Below are positions 44,950 through 53,175 of a stretch of DNA of 64,000 nt, in pieces. The notes under the pieces are model-generated. The model was not told the origin of the DNA, searched no databases, and saw only the letters and a program-made list of their open reading frames with translations. This stretch comes from Streptomyces sp. YPW6 (GTDB lineage: Bacteria; Actinomycetota; Actinomycetes; Streptomycetales; Streptomycetaceae). The DNA is taken from contig NZ_CP076457.1 of the NCBI RefSeq assembly GCF_018866325.1, positions 930,001-994,000 of the forward strand, written 5' to 3'. The number at the start of each line of letters is the position of its first letter. Positions within the stretch are counted from its first letter, which is position 1. A program made the position numbers and the translations under genes.

Positions 44950-45166
44950 CCGCCTCGGTGGGCTCCGCTTCGGTGGGCTCCGCTGAGGACATGGGCCTGC
45001 CGCCTCCCTCGTGTCGCGGGGCCGTCCGGTGGTCCCGGCTGCACCCCCACGTACGTACTGGAGGGTAACGAGGGGAGGCGGCACGCTCAACCGTTCGGAC
45101 CGCTCCCGCCGTTGCGGGTGGGGACGGCCGGTGCGGCACTCGGCGCGGGTTCTCACCGCTCCGGGA

Positions 45167-45553
45167 TCACGGGCGTACGTGGATCTCGCCGATACCGGTG
45201 CCGAGGCTCCCGCAGTGGGCGGTGGACTGGCCGGACTCGCCGGGCCTGAGCGTGACGCGGTTGCCGTCGACGTCCGGGGACCAGCCGCACACGAGATGGA
45301 CCCAGAAGGTCTGTGTCCGACTGCCGTCGTTGCGGCAGAGCGCGAAGCCCGTGTAGTCGTCGACGGCGTGCTTGCCGGTGTGGCAGGACAGGCCGGGCGG
45401 GATCGCGGCCGGGGCGGCCGTCGCGGTCGCCGAGGTGACCGACACCGCGAGCGCGGCCCCCGTCGCCGCGGCGGCGAGCGCTCGCAAGGCGGTCCGAGAG
45501 CGCCTCCCCACCGCGGCGGACCCCTTGCTCCTCGTCCCCGTGAACCGGTTCAT
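45167..45553 (-). CDS. Small secreted protein
   Basis: 128 aa. A strong ribosome-binding site (AGGAGG, seven bases before ATG) and a clear Sec signal (RTALRALAAAATGAALAVSV, cleavage after TATA-A near 48). The mature part is about 80 residues with four Cys, Trp and acidic residues, likely disulfide bonded. No family recognised; could be an inhibitor or peptide-binding protein. Confidence 0.75.
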   Translation of the reverse strand: MNRFTGTRSKGSAAVGRRSRTALRALAAAATGAALAVSVTSATATAAPAAIPPGLSCHTGKHAVDDYTGFALCRNDGSRTQTFWVHLVCGWSPDVDGNRVTLRPGESGQSTAHCGSLGTGIGEIHVRP

Positions 45554-45754
45554 CGATGGGCCTCCTTCGTGCTGCGCACGTTCCTGACCCCGGGCGGGAT
45601 CACCGCAGCTCTGCCCACGCTCCGTGTCCGAAAACACCGTGGCGCTTCACTCTCCGTGCACGCGCCGGGCGGCGCCCCCTCTCCCGGCGTACGCTCGGAC
45701 ATGCCGGTCCTGCTGGCTCGTATGCCCTGACCGGGGCCTTTTCGAGGAGGCGAC

Positions 45755-46516
45755 GTGAGCGGACACCGATGGGCCGCCGGGGCGGCCGCGGGTGCGGCGG
45801 CCGTCGTTCTCACCGTGACGGGTGGCAGTCTCGCGCAGGCTGACGACGACATCGACACACTCCCCGCCGAGGAGATCACCGAACGCGCCCGCGATGCCCT
45901 GGTCGACGCCCGGTCCCTGCATCTGAGTGCGCACGGCAGCGTCGACGGGACCGGCGAGGACATCAGCATCGACCTCACCCTGGACCGAGAGGGGAACTGC
46001 GCGGGCGGTGTCGACATGGGGGACGACGGTTCGGTGGAGATCGTGAAGCGCGGCGACGACGTCTGGCTGAAGCCGGACGCCGCCTTCTGGAACACCCATG
46101 TGCCGATCGGCGGTTCCGCCTTCGACGCGATCCTCGACGGCCGCTACATGAAGACTTCGGCCGACGACACCCGGCTGCTGGAGGTGACCGGGGTCTGCGA
46201 CCTGGACACGTTCCACGAGCTGATGACGGACAACGCCGACGCCCCCGATGCCGACGGGCTGACGAAGGGCGCGCGGACCGAGGTGAACGGCGGGCCGGCC
46301 GTCCCGGTGACCCGGGCCGAGGGCGGGGAGCGCCTGACGGTCTACGTCGCCGCCGAGGGCACCCCGTACCCGGTCCGGATCACCGTGCGCGGCGGCGGTG
46401 GGGAAGGGACCGTGGACTTCTCCGGGTTCGACCGGCCGGTGCCCACGGCGACTCCCCCGGCGGACGAGACGGTGGACATCACCGCCCTGCTGGGCCGCAG
46501 CGTCTCACCGGTGTAG
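45755..46516 (+). CDS. Exported LppX/LolA-like protein
   Basis: 253 aa, GTG start with GAGGAGG four bases upstream. N-terminal signal to about residue 29 without a lipobox Cys. The mature part has the beta-rich pattern of LolA/LppX/LprG-like proteins (ARDALVDARSLHLSAHGSV, IDLTLDREGNCAGGV, EIVKRGDDVWLKPDAAFW), which bind lipids in a half-barrel. A lipid carrier or sensor role is inferred. Divergent from the small secreted protein. Confidence 0.72.
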   Translation: MSGHRWAAGAAAGAAAVVLTVTGGSLAQADDDIDTLPAEEITERARDALVDARSLHLSAHGSVDGTGEDISIDLTLDREGNCAGGVDMGDDGSVEIVKRGDDVWLKPDAAFWNTHVPIGGSAFDAILDGRYMKTSADDTRLLEVTGVCDLDTFHELMTDNADAPDADGLTKGARTEVNGGPAVPVTRAEGGERLTVYVAAEGTPYPVRITVRGGGGEGTVDFSGFDRPVPTATPPADETVDITALLGRSVSPV

Positions 46517-46554
46517 CGGGCCGGGTCGCCGAACGCCGGTGCGGGCACCCTTCC

Positions 46555-48093
46555 TCAGCCGGCCGCCGGACGCTCCCGGCGGCTCAGCGCCACGTACAGC
46601 AGCAGCGAGGAGACGAGCCCGACCGCCCAGCCGTAGTCGGCCAGCGGCTTCAGGAACGGGATCAGGCCGTCGGCGGGGAACGGGCCCTTGCCCGGCGCCG
46701 AGTGCGACCCGCCCACCGCCAGGACGCCGCCGGCCGCGAAGGCCGCCACCGCCCGCCAGTTCCAGCCGTTCCGGTACCAGTACCGGCCGCCCGGCCGGTA
46801 GAGGTCGGGCAGGTCGAGGACGGTGCGGCGGACGATCCAGTAGTCGGCGATCAGGATGCCCGCCACCGTACCGAGCAGGCCGCCGACCAGGCCCAGCCAG
46901 GTGAAGATGTACAGCTCGGGCGTCTCGGTGAGCTTCCACGGCATGATGACGACCCCGATCACCCCGGTGATCAGCGCCCCGGTCCGGAAGCTGATGCGCT
47001 TCGGCGCGAGGTTCGCCAGGTCGTACGCGGGTGAGACCACGTTCGCCGCGATGTTCACCGAGATCGTCGCGATCAGCACCGTGACCAGGCCGAAGACGAG
47101 GCCGAAGACGTTGTCGGTCCGGGCGACGAGCTGGACCGGGTCCCAGAGGGCCACCCCGTACACCGCCTGCGAACCGGAGGTGACGAAGACGGAGAGCAGG
47201 GCGAAGAAGGTCATCGTGGTCGGCAGCCCGAGCGCCTGGCCCCGGACCTGGGCGCGTTGGCCCGCGCCGAAGCGGGTGAAGTCGGGGATGTTGAGGGAGA
47301 GCGTCGACCAGAAGGCGATCATGCCCATCAGCGAGGGGAAGAAGACCGGCCAGAAGTCGGCGCCCCAGCCGAGGGCGGACGGCTGGTCCAGCAGCGGACC
47401 GAAGCCGCCCGCCTGGGCGGCGACCCAGACGAGCAGCACGACCGCGCCGACCAGGACGAACGGCGCCGCCCAGTTCTCGAAGCGGCGCAGGGTGTCCATT
47501 CCCCGGTGGATGATGGCCAGTTCGAGGGCCCAGAAGAGGACGAAGCAGAGCCAGAGCGTCCAGGGCTGCCCGCCGATCTCCGCGGCGCCGGACCAGCCGC
47601 CGAAGATCTTGCCGAGGAGCGTGAAGATGCCGACGCCGCCGATCCAGGTCTGGATGCCGAACCACGCGCAGGCGACGGCGGCCCGGATCAGGGCGGGCAG
47701 ATTGGCGCCGCGCAGCCCGAAGGAGGCGCGGGCCAGGACGGGGAAGGGGATGCCGTACTTGGGGCCGGCGTGGCCGGTCAGCAGCATCGGGGCCAGCACG
47801 ATCACATTGGCGAGGGCGATGGTGAACACGGCCTGCTTCCAGTCCATGCCGAGCGCCACCAGGCCGGAGGCGAGCAGCCAGGACGGGATGTTGTGGGCCA
47901 TGCCGATCCACAGGGCCGCGAAGTTGTACGTCGTCCAGGTGCGCCGCTCCACGGGGACGGGCAGCAGGTCGTCGTTGGTGAAGCGGGGGTCGTCGGGGAG
48001 CTGTCCGGGGGCGAGTTCGACGCGGCCGGACGGGGCGGCGGGCGCGGGTATCGCGTCCGGGGGCGGAGGGGTGGGCGGGACGGTGGCGGTCAT
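46555..48093 (-). CDS. NCS1-family nucleobase/hydantoin:cation symporter
   Basis: 512 aa, about twelve helices. NCS1 marks: WTTYNFAALWIGMAHNIPSW in TM1, GHAGPKYGIPFPVLARASFG, and WSTLSLNIPDFTRFG. Members import uracil, allantoin, cytosine or hydantoins with Na+ or H+. It closes the pyrimidine/hydantoin catabolic set on the same strand, so uracil, dihydrouracil or a hydantoin is the likely substrate. The gap of about 230 nt to the LLM gene contains short tandem repeats, so it may have its own promoter. Confidence 0.88.
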   Translation of the reverse strand: MTATVPPTPPPPDAIPAPAAPSGRVELAPGQLPDDPRFTNDDLLPVPVERRTWTTYNFAALWIGMAHNIPSWLLASGLVALGMDWKQAVFTIALANVIVLAPMLLTGHAGPKYGIPFPVLARASFGLRGANLPALIRAAVACAWFGIQTWIGGVGIFTLLGKIFGGWSGAAEIGGQPWTLWLCFVLFWALELAIIHRGMDTLRRFENWAAPFVLVGAVVLLVWVAAQAGGFGPLLDQPSALGWGADFWPVFFPSLMGMIAFWSTLSLNIPDFTRFGAGQRAQVRGQALGLPTTMTFFALLSVFVTSGSQAVYGVALWDPVQLVARTDNVFGLVFGLVTVLIATISVNIAANVVSPAYDLANLAPKRISFRTGALITGVIGVVIMPWKLTETPELYIFTWLGLVGGLLGTVAGILIADYWIVRRTVLDLPDLYRPGGRYWYRNGWNWRAVAAFAAGGVLAVGGSHSAPGKGPFPADGLIPFLKPLADYGWAVGLVSSLLLYVALSRRERPAAG

Positions 48094-48130
48094 GACGGTG
48101 GAGCCCTTCGCTCGGGAGCGGTGCCGTGCG

Positions 48131-48205
48131 GGGCGATGCGGGCGGGGCGCGTACGGGGCGATGCGGGCGCGGTGCGTACGGGGCGATGCGGGCACGGTGC
48201 GTACG
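48131..48205. repeat. 25-bp tandem repeat, three copies
   Basis: Units at 48131, 48156 and 48181, each close to GGGCGATGCGGGC followed by GCGTACG. Related degenerate copies (GGAGAGCGGGGCGC) follow at about 48220-48270. Lies in the leader of the NCS1 permease gene. Confidence 0.8.
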
Positions 48206-48324
48206 GACGGGCAACGGGGTCGGAGAGCGGGGCGCCCCGGGCAGGCAGTGGGGCGGAGAGCGGGGCGCGTACGGGCAGGCAGCCTCGGGGCCGGGGCGGG
48301 ACGCAGCGGGTCGGAGGGCGGGGG

Positions 48325-49326
48325 TCAGGCGGTCAGGGCGGGGATGATCTCGGCCCCGTAGGCGTCGATGGTCGCCTCCCGGGCGTCGTGCATGTTGTAG
48401 ACGGCGAACTGGTCGACGCCCATGTCCCGCAGCGCCCGGAGCTTCTCGATGTGCGCCTCGGCGGGGCCCAGCAGGCAGAACCGGTCGACGATCTCGTCGG
48501 GGACGAAGGCGGTGTCCGGGTTTCCGGTGCGGCCGTGGTGGCTGTAGTCGTAGCCGGAGCGGCCGGCGATGTAGGCGGTCAGCTCCTCCGGCACCATCCC
48601 CGAGTGCTCGCCGTAGCGGGCGACCAGGTCCGCGACGTGGTTGCCGACCATCCCGCCGAACCAGCGGCACTGCTCCCGGGCGTGGTCGAGGTCGTCGCCG
48701 ACGTAGGCGGGAGCCGCGACGCAGATGGTGACGGAGTCGGGGTCGCGTCCGGCGTCGGCCGCCGCGTCCCGTACCGCCTTGATCATCCACTCGGTGAGGA
48801 AGGGGTCGGCGAGCTGGAGGATGAAGCCGTCGGCCTTCTGCCCGGCGAGCGCCAGGGCCTTGGGTCCGTACGCCGCCATCCACACGGGCAGCCGCCCGTC
48901 CTTCACCCAGGGGATCTGCACCGGCTGCCCGTCGACCGTCGCCTCCCTGCCCTCGGCGAGGTCCCGGATGACGTCGATGGCCTCGCCGAGGCGGGCCAGG
49001 GTGTTGGGCCGGCGGCCCGCGACGCGCATCGCGGAGTCGCCGCGCCCGATGCCGCAGACGGTGCGGTTGCCGTACATGTCGTTCAGGGTGGCGAAGGTGG
49101 AGGCGGTGACCTCCCAGGTGCGGGTGCCGGGGTTGGTGACCATCGGGCCCACGGTCAGCTTCTCCGTGTGCTCCAGGATGCGGCTGTAGATGACGAACGG
49201 CTCCTGCCAGAGCACCGCCGAGTCGAAGGTCCAGCCGTAGCGGAACCCGTTGCGTTCGGCGCGCCGCATCAGGCCGACGACGGCGGAGGCGGGCGGGTCC
49301 GTCTGGAGGACGAGGCCGAAGTCCAT
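48325..49326 (-). CDS. LLM-class (F420- or FMN-dependent) oxidoreductase
   Basis: 333 aa, luciferase-like monooxygenase fold: MDFGLVLQTDPPASAVVGLM start, FRYGWTFDSAVLWQEPFVIYS, VGPMVTNPGTRTWEVTASTFATL and VWMAAYGPKALALAGQ. The form is that of the TIGR03842-like F420 subfamily. It lies 11 nt after the dihydropyrimidinase gene and so is probably co-translated with it. It could be the missing reductase that makes dihydropyrimidine, or an enzyme that oxidises a ring nitrogen; inference only. AGGAG eight bases before ATG. Confidence 0.87.
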   Translation of the reverse strand: MDFGLVLQTDPPASAVVGLMRRAERNGFRYGWTFDSAVLWQEPFVIYSRILEHTEKLTVGPMVTNPGTRTWEVTASTFATLNDMYGNRTVCGIGRGDSAMRVAGRRPNTLARLGEAIDVIRDLAEGREATVDGQPVQIPWVKDGRLPVWMAAYGPKALALAGQKADGFILQLADPFLTEWMIKAVRDAAADAGRDPDSVTICVAAPAYVGDDLDHAREQCRWFGGMVGNHVADLVARYGEHSGMVPEELTAYIAGRSGYDYSHHGRTGNPDTAFVPDEIVDRFCLLGPAEAHIEKLRALRDMGVDQFAVYNMHDAREATIDAYGAEIIPALTA

Positions 49327-49337
49327 GGCGGGATCTC

Positions 49338-50738
49338 CTAGTCGAGGTACTGACAGGTGGCGCGGGGGGTGTAGCTGCCGTGGCCGGAGCGTCCGGTGAA
49401 CTTCCGTCCGTCGATGACGACTTCGCCGCGCGAGAGCACGGTCTCGACCTGGCCGGTGATGCGTTTGCCCTCGTACGCCGAGTAGTCGACGTTCATGTGG
49501 TGGGTCTCGGCGGAGAGCGTGTGTTCGGCTTCCGGGTCGTAGATGACGATGTCGGCGTCGGCGCCCGGGGCGATAGTGCCCTTCTTCGGGTAGAGGCCGA
49601 ACATCCGGGCCGGGGAGGCGCAGGCGATCTCGATCCAGCGGCGGCGGGTGATGTGTCCGTCCACGACGGCCTGGTGCAGCAGGTCCATGCGGTGCTCGAC
49701 GCCCGGCATGCCGTTGGGGATCTTGGAGAAGTCGCCCCGGCCCATCTCCTTCTGCCCGGAGAAGCAGAACGGGCAGTGGTCGGTGGAGACGACCTGGAGT
49801 TCGTTGTTGCGCAGGCCCCGCCACAGGGTCTCCTGGTGCTCCTTGGGGCGCAGCGGGGTGGAGCAGACGTATTTGGCGCCCTCGAAGCCGGGCTCGGCGA
49901 GGTTGTCGGTGGACAGGAACAGATACTGCGGGCAGGTCTCGCCGAAGACGGGCAGACCCTTGTGGCGGGCCGCGGCGATCTCCTGAACGGCCTCGTCGGC
50001 GGAGACGTGGACGACGTAGAGGGGGGATCCGGCGACCCTGGCGAGCTGGACGGCGCGGTGGGTGGCCTCGGCCTCCAGGGCGACCTTGCGGACGTCGCCG
50101 TGGTAGCGGGGGTCGGTGTGCCCGGCGGCGAGGGCCTGTTCGACCAGGACGTCGATGGCGATGCCGTTCTCGGCGTGCATCATGATCAACCCGCCGTTGC
50201 CGGAGGCCTGTTGCATGGCGCGCAGGATCTGTCCGTCGTCGGAGTAGAAGACCCCGGGGTAGGCCATGAACAGTTTGAAGGAGGTCACACCTTCGGAGAC
50301 GAGGCGGTCCATCTCCTTGAGCGAGGACGGGTTCACGTCCGCGAGGATCATGTGGAAGGCGTAGTCGACGGCGCAGTTGCCGTCGGCCTTGGCGTACCAG
50401 GCGTCGAGCCCTTCGCGCAGGGACTTGCCCACGCTCTGGACGGCGAAGTCGACGATGGTGGTCGTGCCGCCCCAGGCGGCGGCGCGGGTGCCGGTCTCGA
50501 AGGTGTCGGCCGCGTACGTTCCGCCGAACGGCATCTCCATGTGGGTGTGCCCGTCGACACCGCCCGGGATGACGTACTTGCCCGTCGCGTCGATCCTGCG
50601 GTCGGCGCTCCAGCTCTCGGCGGCCTCGGTTCCGTGGGCGGCGAGCGCGACGACACGGCCGCCCTCGACGAGCACGTCGGCGTGGATCTCGTCGGACGCG
50701 GTGATGACCAGACCACCGTGGATGACGGTGCGACTCAT
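49338..50738 (-). CDS. hydA: Dihydropyrimidinase (D-hydantoinase)
   Basis: 466-aa zinc amidohydrolase. Metal-binding DGHTHMEMPFGGT (HxH), carboxylated Lys in SFKLFMAYPG, His ligands in MMHAENG and VVHVSADEA, and Asp in STDHCPFCF. It opens dihydrouracil, dihydrothymine or 5-substituted hydantoins to N-carbamoyl-beta-amino acids. The downstream N-carbamoyl hydrolase and aminotransferase genes supply the next steps. GAGGAG is five bases before ATG. Confidence 0.95.
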   Translation of the reverse strand: MSRTVIHGGLVITASDEIHADVLVEGGRVVALAAHGTEAAESWSADRRIDATGKYVIPGGVDGHTHMEMPFGGTYAADTFETGTRAAAWGGTTTIVDFAVQSVGKSLREGLDAWYAKADGNCAVDYAFHMILADVNPSSLKEMDRLVSEGVTSFKLFMAYPGVFYSDDGQILRAMQQASGNGGLIMMHAENGIAIDVLVEQALAAGHTDPRYHGDVRKVALEAEATHRAVQLARVAGSPLYVVHVSADEAVQEIAAARHKGLPVFGETCPQYLFLSTDNLAEPGFEGAKYVCSTPLRPKEHQETLWRGLRNNELQVVSTDHCPFCFSGQKEMGRGDFSKIPNGMPGVEHRMDLLHQAVVDGHITRRRWIEIACASPARMFGLYPKKGTIAPGADADIVIYDPEAEHTLSAETHHMNVDYSAYEGKRITGQVETVLSRGEVVIDGRKFTGRSGHGSYTPRATCQYLD

Positions 50739-50838
50739 GGGTTCTCCTCAACTCGGGGCGCCCCCGCGCCGGACCGGTGGGCCCGGCGCCGGGGCGGCCC
50801 CGCGCGGTTCGAGTGCGTACGGGCCGGCGGGGCGGGTC

Positions 50839-52122
50839 TCAGCCCGCCGCGTGGAGGGCGTCCGCGAGGATCGCCGCGCCTTCCTCGGCCTCGGCGACGG
50901 TCAGGGTCAGCGGCGGGGCGATGCGCAGCACACTGGTGTCGTGGCCGCCGCCCTTGCCGATGAGGAGCCCGCCCGCGCGGGCCGCTTCGAGGACGGCCGC
51001 GGCGGCCTGCGGGTCCGCCTCGTCGGTGCCGGGCCTGACCAGCTCGATGCCGATCATCAGTCCACGGCCGCGCACTTCGCGTACGGCGGGAGAAGCGGCG
51101 GCGATGGACCGCAGCCGTTCGATGAGGAGTCCGCCGACGCGCCGGGCGTTGCCCTGGAGGTCGTGTTCCAGGAGGTACGAGAGGTTGGCGAGCGAGGCCG
51201 CCATGGTGACCGGTGAACCGCCGAAGGTGGAGATGGAGTTGGCGTCGAGGCAGTTCATCACCTCGGCGCGGGCCACCACTCCCCCCACCGACATGCCGTT
51301 GCCGATCCCCTTGGCGAAGGTGAGGATGTCCGGCGGCCCGTGCTCGGCGTGCGCCTGCCACCCCCAGAAGTGCTCACCGGTCCGGCCCCAGCCCGTCTGC
51401 ACCTCGTCGGAGATCCACAACACCCCGTGCCGGTCGAGGACTTCGCGGAACGCGGCGAACAGGCCGTCGGGCGGGGAGGTGAATCCGCCGACGCCCTGGA
51501 TGGGTTCGGCGATCAGGGCTGCCGGGTTGCGGGTGTGGCCGAGGAGGTCCTCCAGGTCGGCGACGCAGGCCCGGATGAACGCCTCGTCGCTCAACTCGGC
51601 GTACGGGCCCCGGGAACGGACGCCGCCGTGGACGTACAGCGTCTGGAGCGGGGACAGACTGGTGGGCGACCAGGCCTGGTTGCCGGTGATCGAGACGGTG
51701 GAGAACGACCGGCCGTGGTAGCTGTTGCGCATCGCGAGGATCTGGTTGGACCCGCGGTACGCGGTGGCGAGCAGGAGGGCGGTGTCGTTGGCCTCGGTAC
51801 CGGAGGTGGTGAAGAAGACCCGGGCGTCCGGGATACCGGAGAGGGTGGCGATCCGCTCGGCCATCTCCACCATCGGACGGTTGAGGTAGAGCGTGGAGGA
51901 GTGGATGATCCGCCCGGCCTGCTCGGCGACCGCCTTGGTCACCTCGGGCAGTGCGTGAGCGGTCATGGTGGTGAGGATGCCGCCGAAGAAGTCGAGATAG
52001 CGGTTGCCGTCGGCGTCCCAGACGTGGCGGCCCTCGCCGTGGGTGAGTTCGACGGGGTGGCGGTAGTAGAGGGCCAGCCACTCGGGGCTGACGGCGAGAT
52101 GGCGCTCGTACAGTCCGCTCAC
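50839..52122 (-). CDS. Class III PLP aminotransferase (beta-alanine or beta-aminoisobutyrate type)
   Basis: 427 aa. Class III hallmarks: FFTTSGTEANDTALLLAT, NSYHGRSFSTVSITGN, LWISDEVQTGWGRTGEHFWG, and PLP lysine in TFAKGIGNGMSVGG. It likely deaminates beta-alanine or beta-aminoisobutyrate, products of pyrimidine breakdown, to semialdehydes. Its GTG start overlaps the upstream beta-ureidopropionase stop (GTGA), so translation is coupled. Confidence 0.88.
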   Translation of the reverse strand: MSGLYERHLAVSPEWLALYYRHPVELTHGEGRHVWDADGNRYLDFFGGILTTMTAHALPEVTKAVAEQAGRIIHSSTLYLNRPMVEMAERIATLSGIPDARVFFTTSGTEANDTALLLATAYRGSNQILAMRNSYHGRSFSTVSITGNQAWSPTSLSPLQTLYVHGGVRSRGPYAELSDEAFIRACVADLEDLLGHTRNPAALIAEPIQGVGGFTSPPDGLFAAFREVLDRHGVLWISDEVQTGWGRTGEHFWGWQAHAEHGPPDILTFAKGIGNGMSVGGVVARAEVMNCLDANSISTFGGSPVTMAASLANLSYLLEHDLQGNARRVGGLLIERLRSIAAASPAVREVRGRGLMIGIELVRPGTDEADPQAAAAVLEAARAGGLLIGKGGGHDTSVLRIAPPLTLTVAEAEEGAAILADALHAAG

Positions 52123-52961
52123 GGCTCCACCAGCCCGTCGTAGGCGTCGGGCCGTCGGTCCCGGTAGAAGGCCCACTGGGTACGGACCTCCTCGATCAGG
52201 TCGAAGTCCAGGTCGCGGACGACGAGTTCCTCCTCCTTGTCGCTGGCGACCTCCCCGACGAACTGGCCGCGCGGGTCGACGAAGTAACTCGTGCCGTAGA
52301 AGTCGTTGTCGCCGTACTCCTCTCGGCCGACGCGGTTGATCGCGGCGACGAAGTACTCGTTGGCGACGGCGGAGGCCGGCTGCTCCAGCTGCCAGAGATG
52401 ACTGGAGAGCCCGCGCGAGGTTGCCGACGGGTTGTACACCAACTGGGCTCCGCCGAGTCCGAGTTGCCGCCAGCCCTCGGGGAAGTGCCGGTCGTAGCAG
52501 ATGTAGACGCCGACCTTGCCGACGGCGGTGTCGAAGACCGGCCAGCCGGCGTTGCCGGGCTTGAAGTAGTACTTCTCCCAGAACCCCTTGACCTGCGGGA
52601 TGTGATGCTTGCGGTACTTTCCGAGGTAGGAGCCGTCGGCGTCGATCACGGCCGCGGTGTTGTAGTAGAAGCCGGACTGCTCGATCTCGAAGACCGGGAC
52701 GACGATGACCATGCCGGTCTCCCGGGCGAGGTCCTGCATGCGCTTGACGGTCGGCCCGTCCGGGACCGGCTCGGCCCAGCGGTAGTGCTCGGGCTCCTGG
52801 ACCTGGCAGAAGTAGGGGGCGTTGAACACCTCCTGGAAGCCGATGATCTTCGCCCCCTGGCGGGCGGCCTCGCGCGCGTGCTCCTCGTGCTTGGCGATCA
52901 TCGATTCGGTGTCGCCGGTCCAGGTCGCCTGGACGAGTGCGGCGCGTACGACGTGGGACAT
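52119..52961 (-). CDS. Beta-ureidopropionase (N-carbamoyl-beta-alanine amidohydrolase)
   Basis: 280-aa nitrilase-superfamily enzyme. Catalytic Glu in IIGFQEVFNAPYFC, Lys in YRKHHIPQVKGFWEKYYF, Cys in GVYICYDRHFPEGWR. It releases CO2 and ammonia from N-carbamoyl-beta-alanine. First gene of the five-gene minus-strand catabolic set. AAGGAG six bases before ATG. The region upstream carries short dyads that could be an operator, but no regulator gene is in the operon. Confidence 0.9.
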   Translation of the reverse strand: MSHVVRAALVQATWTGDTESMIAKHEEHAREAARQGAKIIGFQEVFNAPYFCQVQEPEHYRWAEPVPDGPTVKRMQDLARETGMVIVVPVFEIEQSGFYYNTAAVIDADGSYLGKYRKHHIPQVKGFWEKYYFKPGNAGWPVFDTAVGKVGVYICYDRHFPEGWRQLGLGGAQLVYNPSATSRGLSSHLWQLEQPASAVANEYFVAAINRVGREEYGDNDFYGTSYFVDPRGQFVGEVASDKEEELVVRDLDFDLIEEVRTQWAFYRDRRPDAYDGLVEP

Positions 52962-52999
52962 GAGCTGCTCCTTCGACGCGGCGTCAGAGAGCCTGCACG

Positions 53000-53039
53000 C
53001 GTTCTCTACGCACGTAGATCGGTGCATGGATGGAGAACG
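53000..53039 (-). promoter_or_regulatory. Candidate operator upstream of the pyrimidine operon
   Basis: The dyad CTACG-CA-CGTAG (53006-53017) lies inside wider arms CGTTCTC (53000-53006) and GAGAACG (53033-53039). Located about 40-80 bp before the beta-ureidopropionase start. Confidence 0.4.
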
Positions 53040-53142
53040 TAAGCCCCTCCGTCCGGCGGGGCAAGACCATCGCCGTGAACCGGCGGAGTCGATCATGTTT
53101 CGCACCCGACCGGTCCACAACGGACACGATCCGGTCGTCGGC

Positions 53143-53175
53143 GGCGTTCCCGGGGCCTCAGACCCCGGGAACGCC
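53143..53175 (-). terminator. Hairpin at the end of the repeat-protein gene
   Basis: Perfect 13-bp stem GGCGTTCCCGGGG / CCCCGGGAACGCC with a 7-nt loop, overlapping the last codons of the minus-strand gene at 53158. Confidence 0.8.

Noticed and set aside
42101..45139. Thousand-codon minus-strand frame over the SDR and amidase genes
   Set aside because: It shows no domain and conflicts with better-supported genes on both strands.
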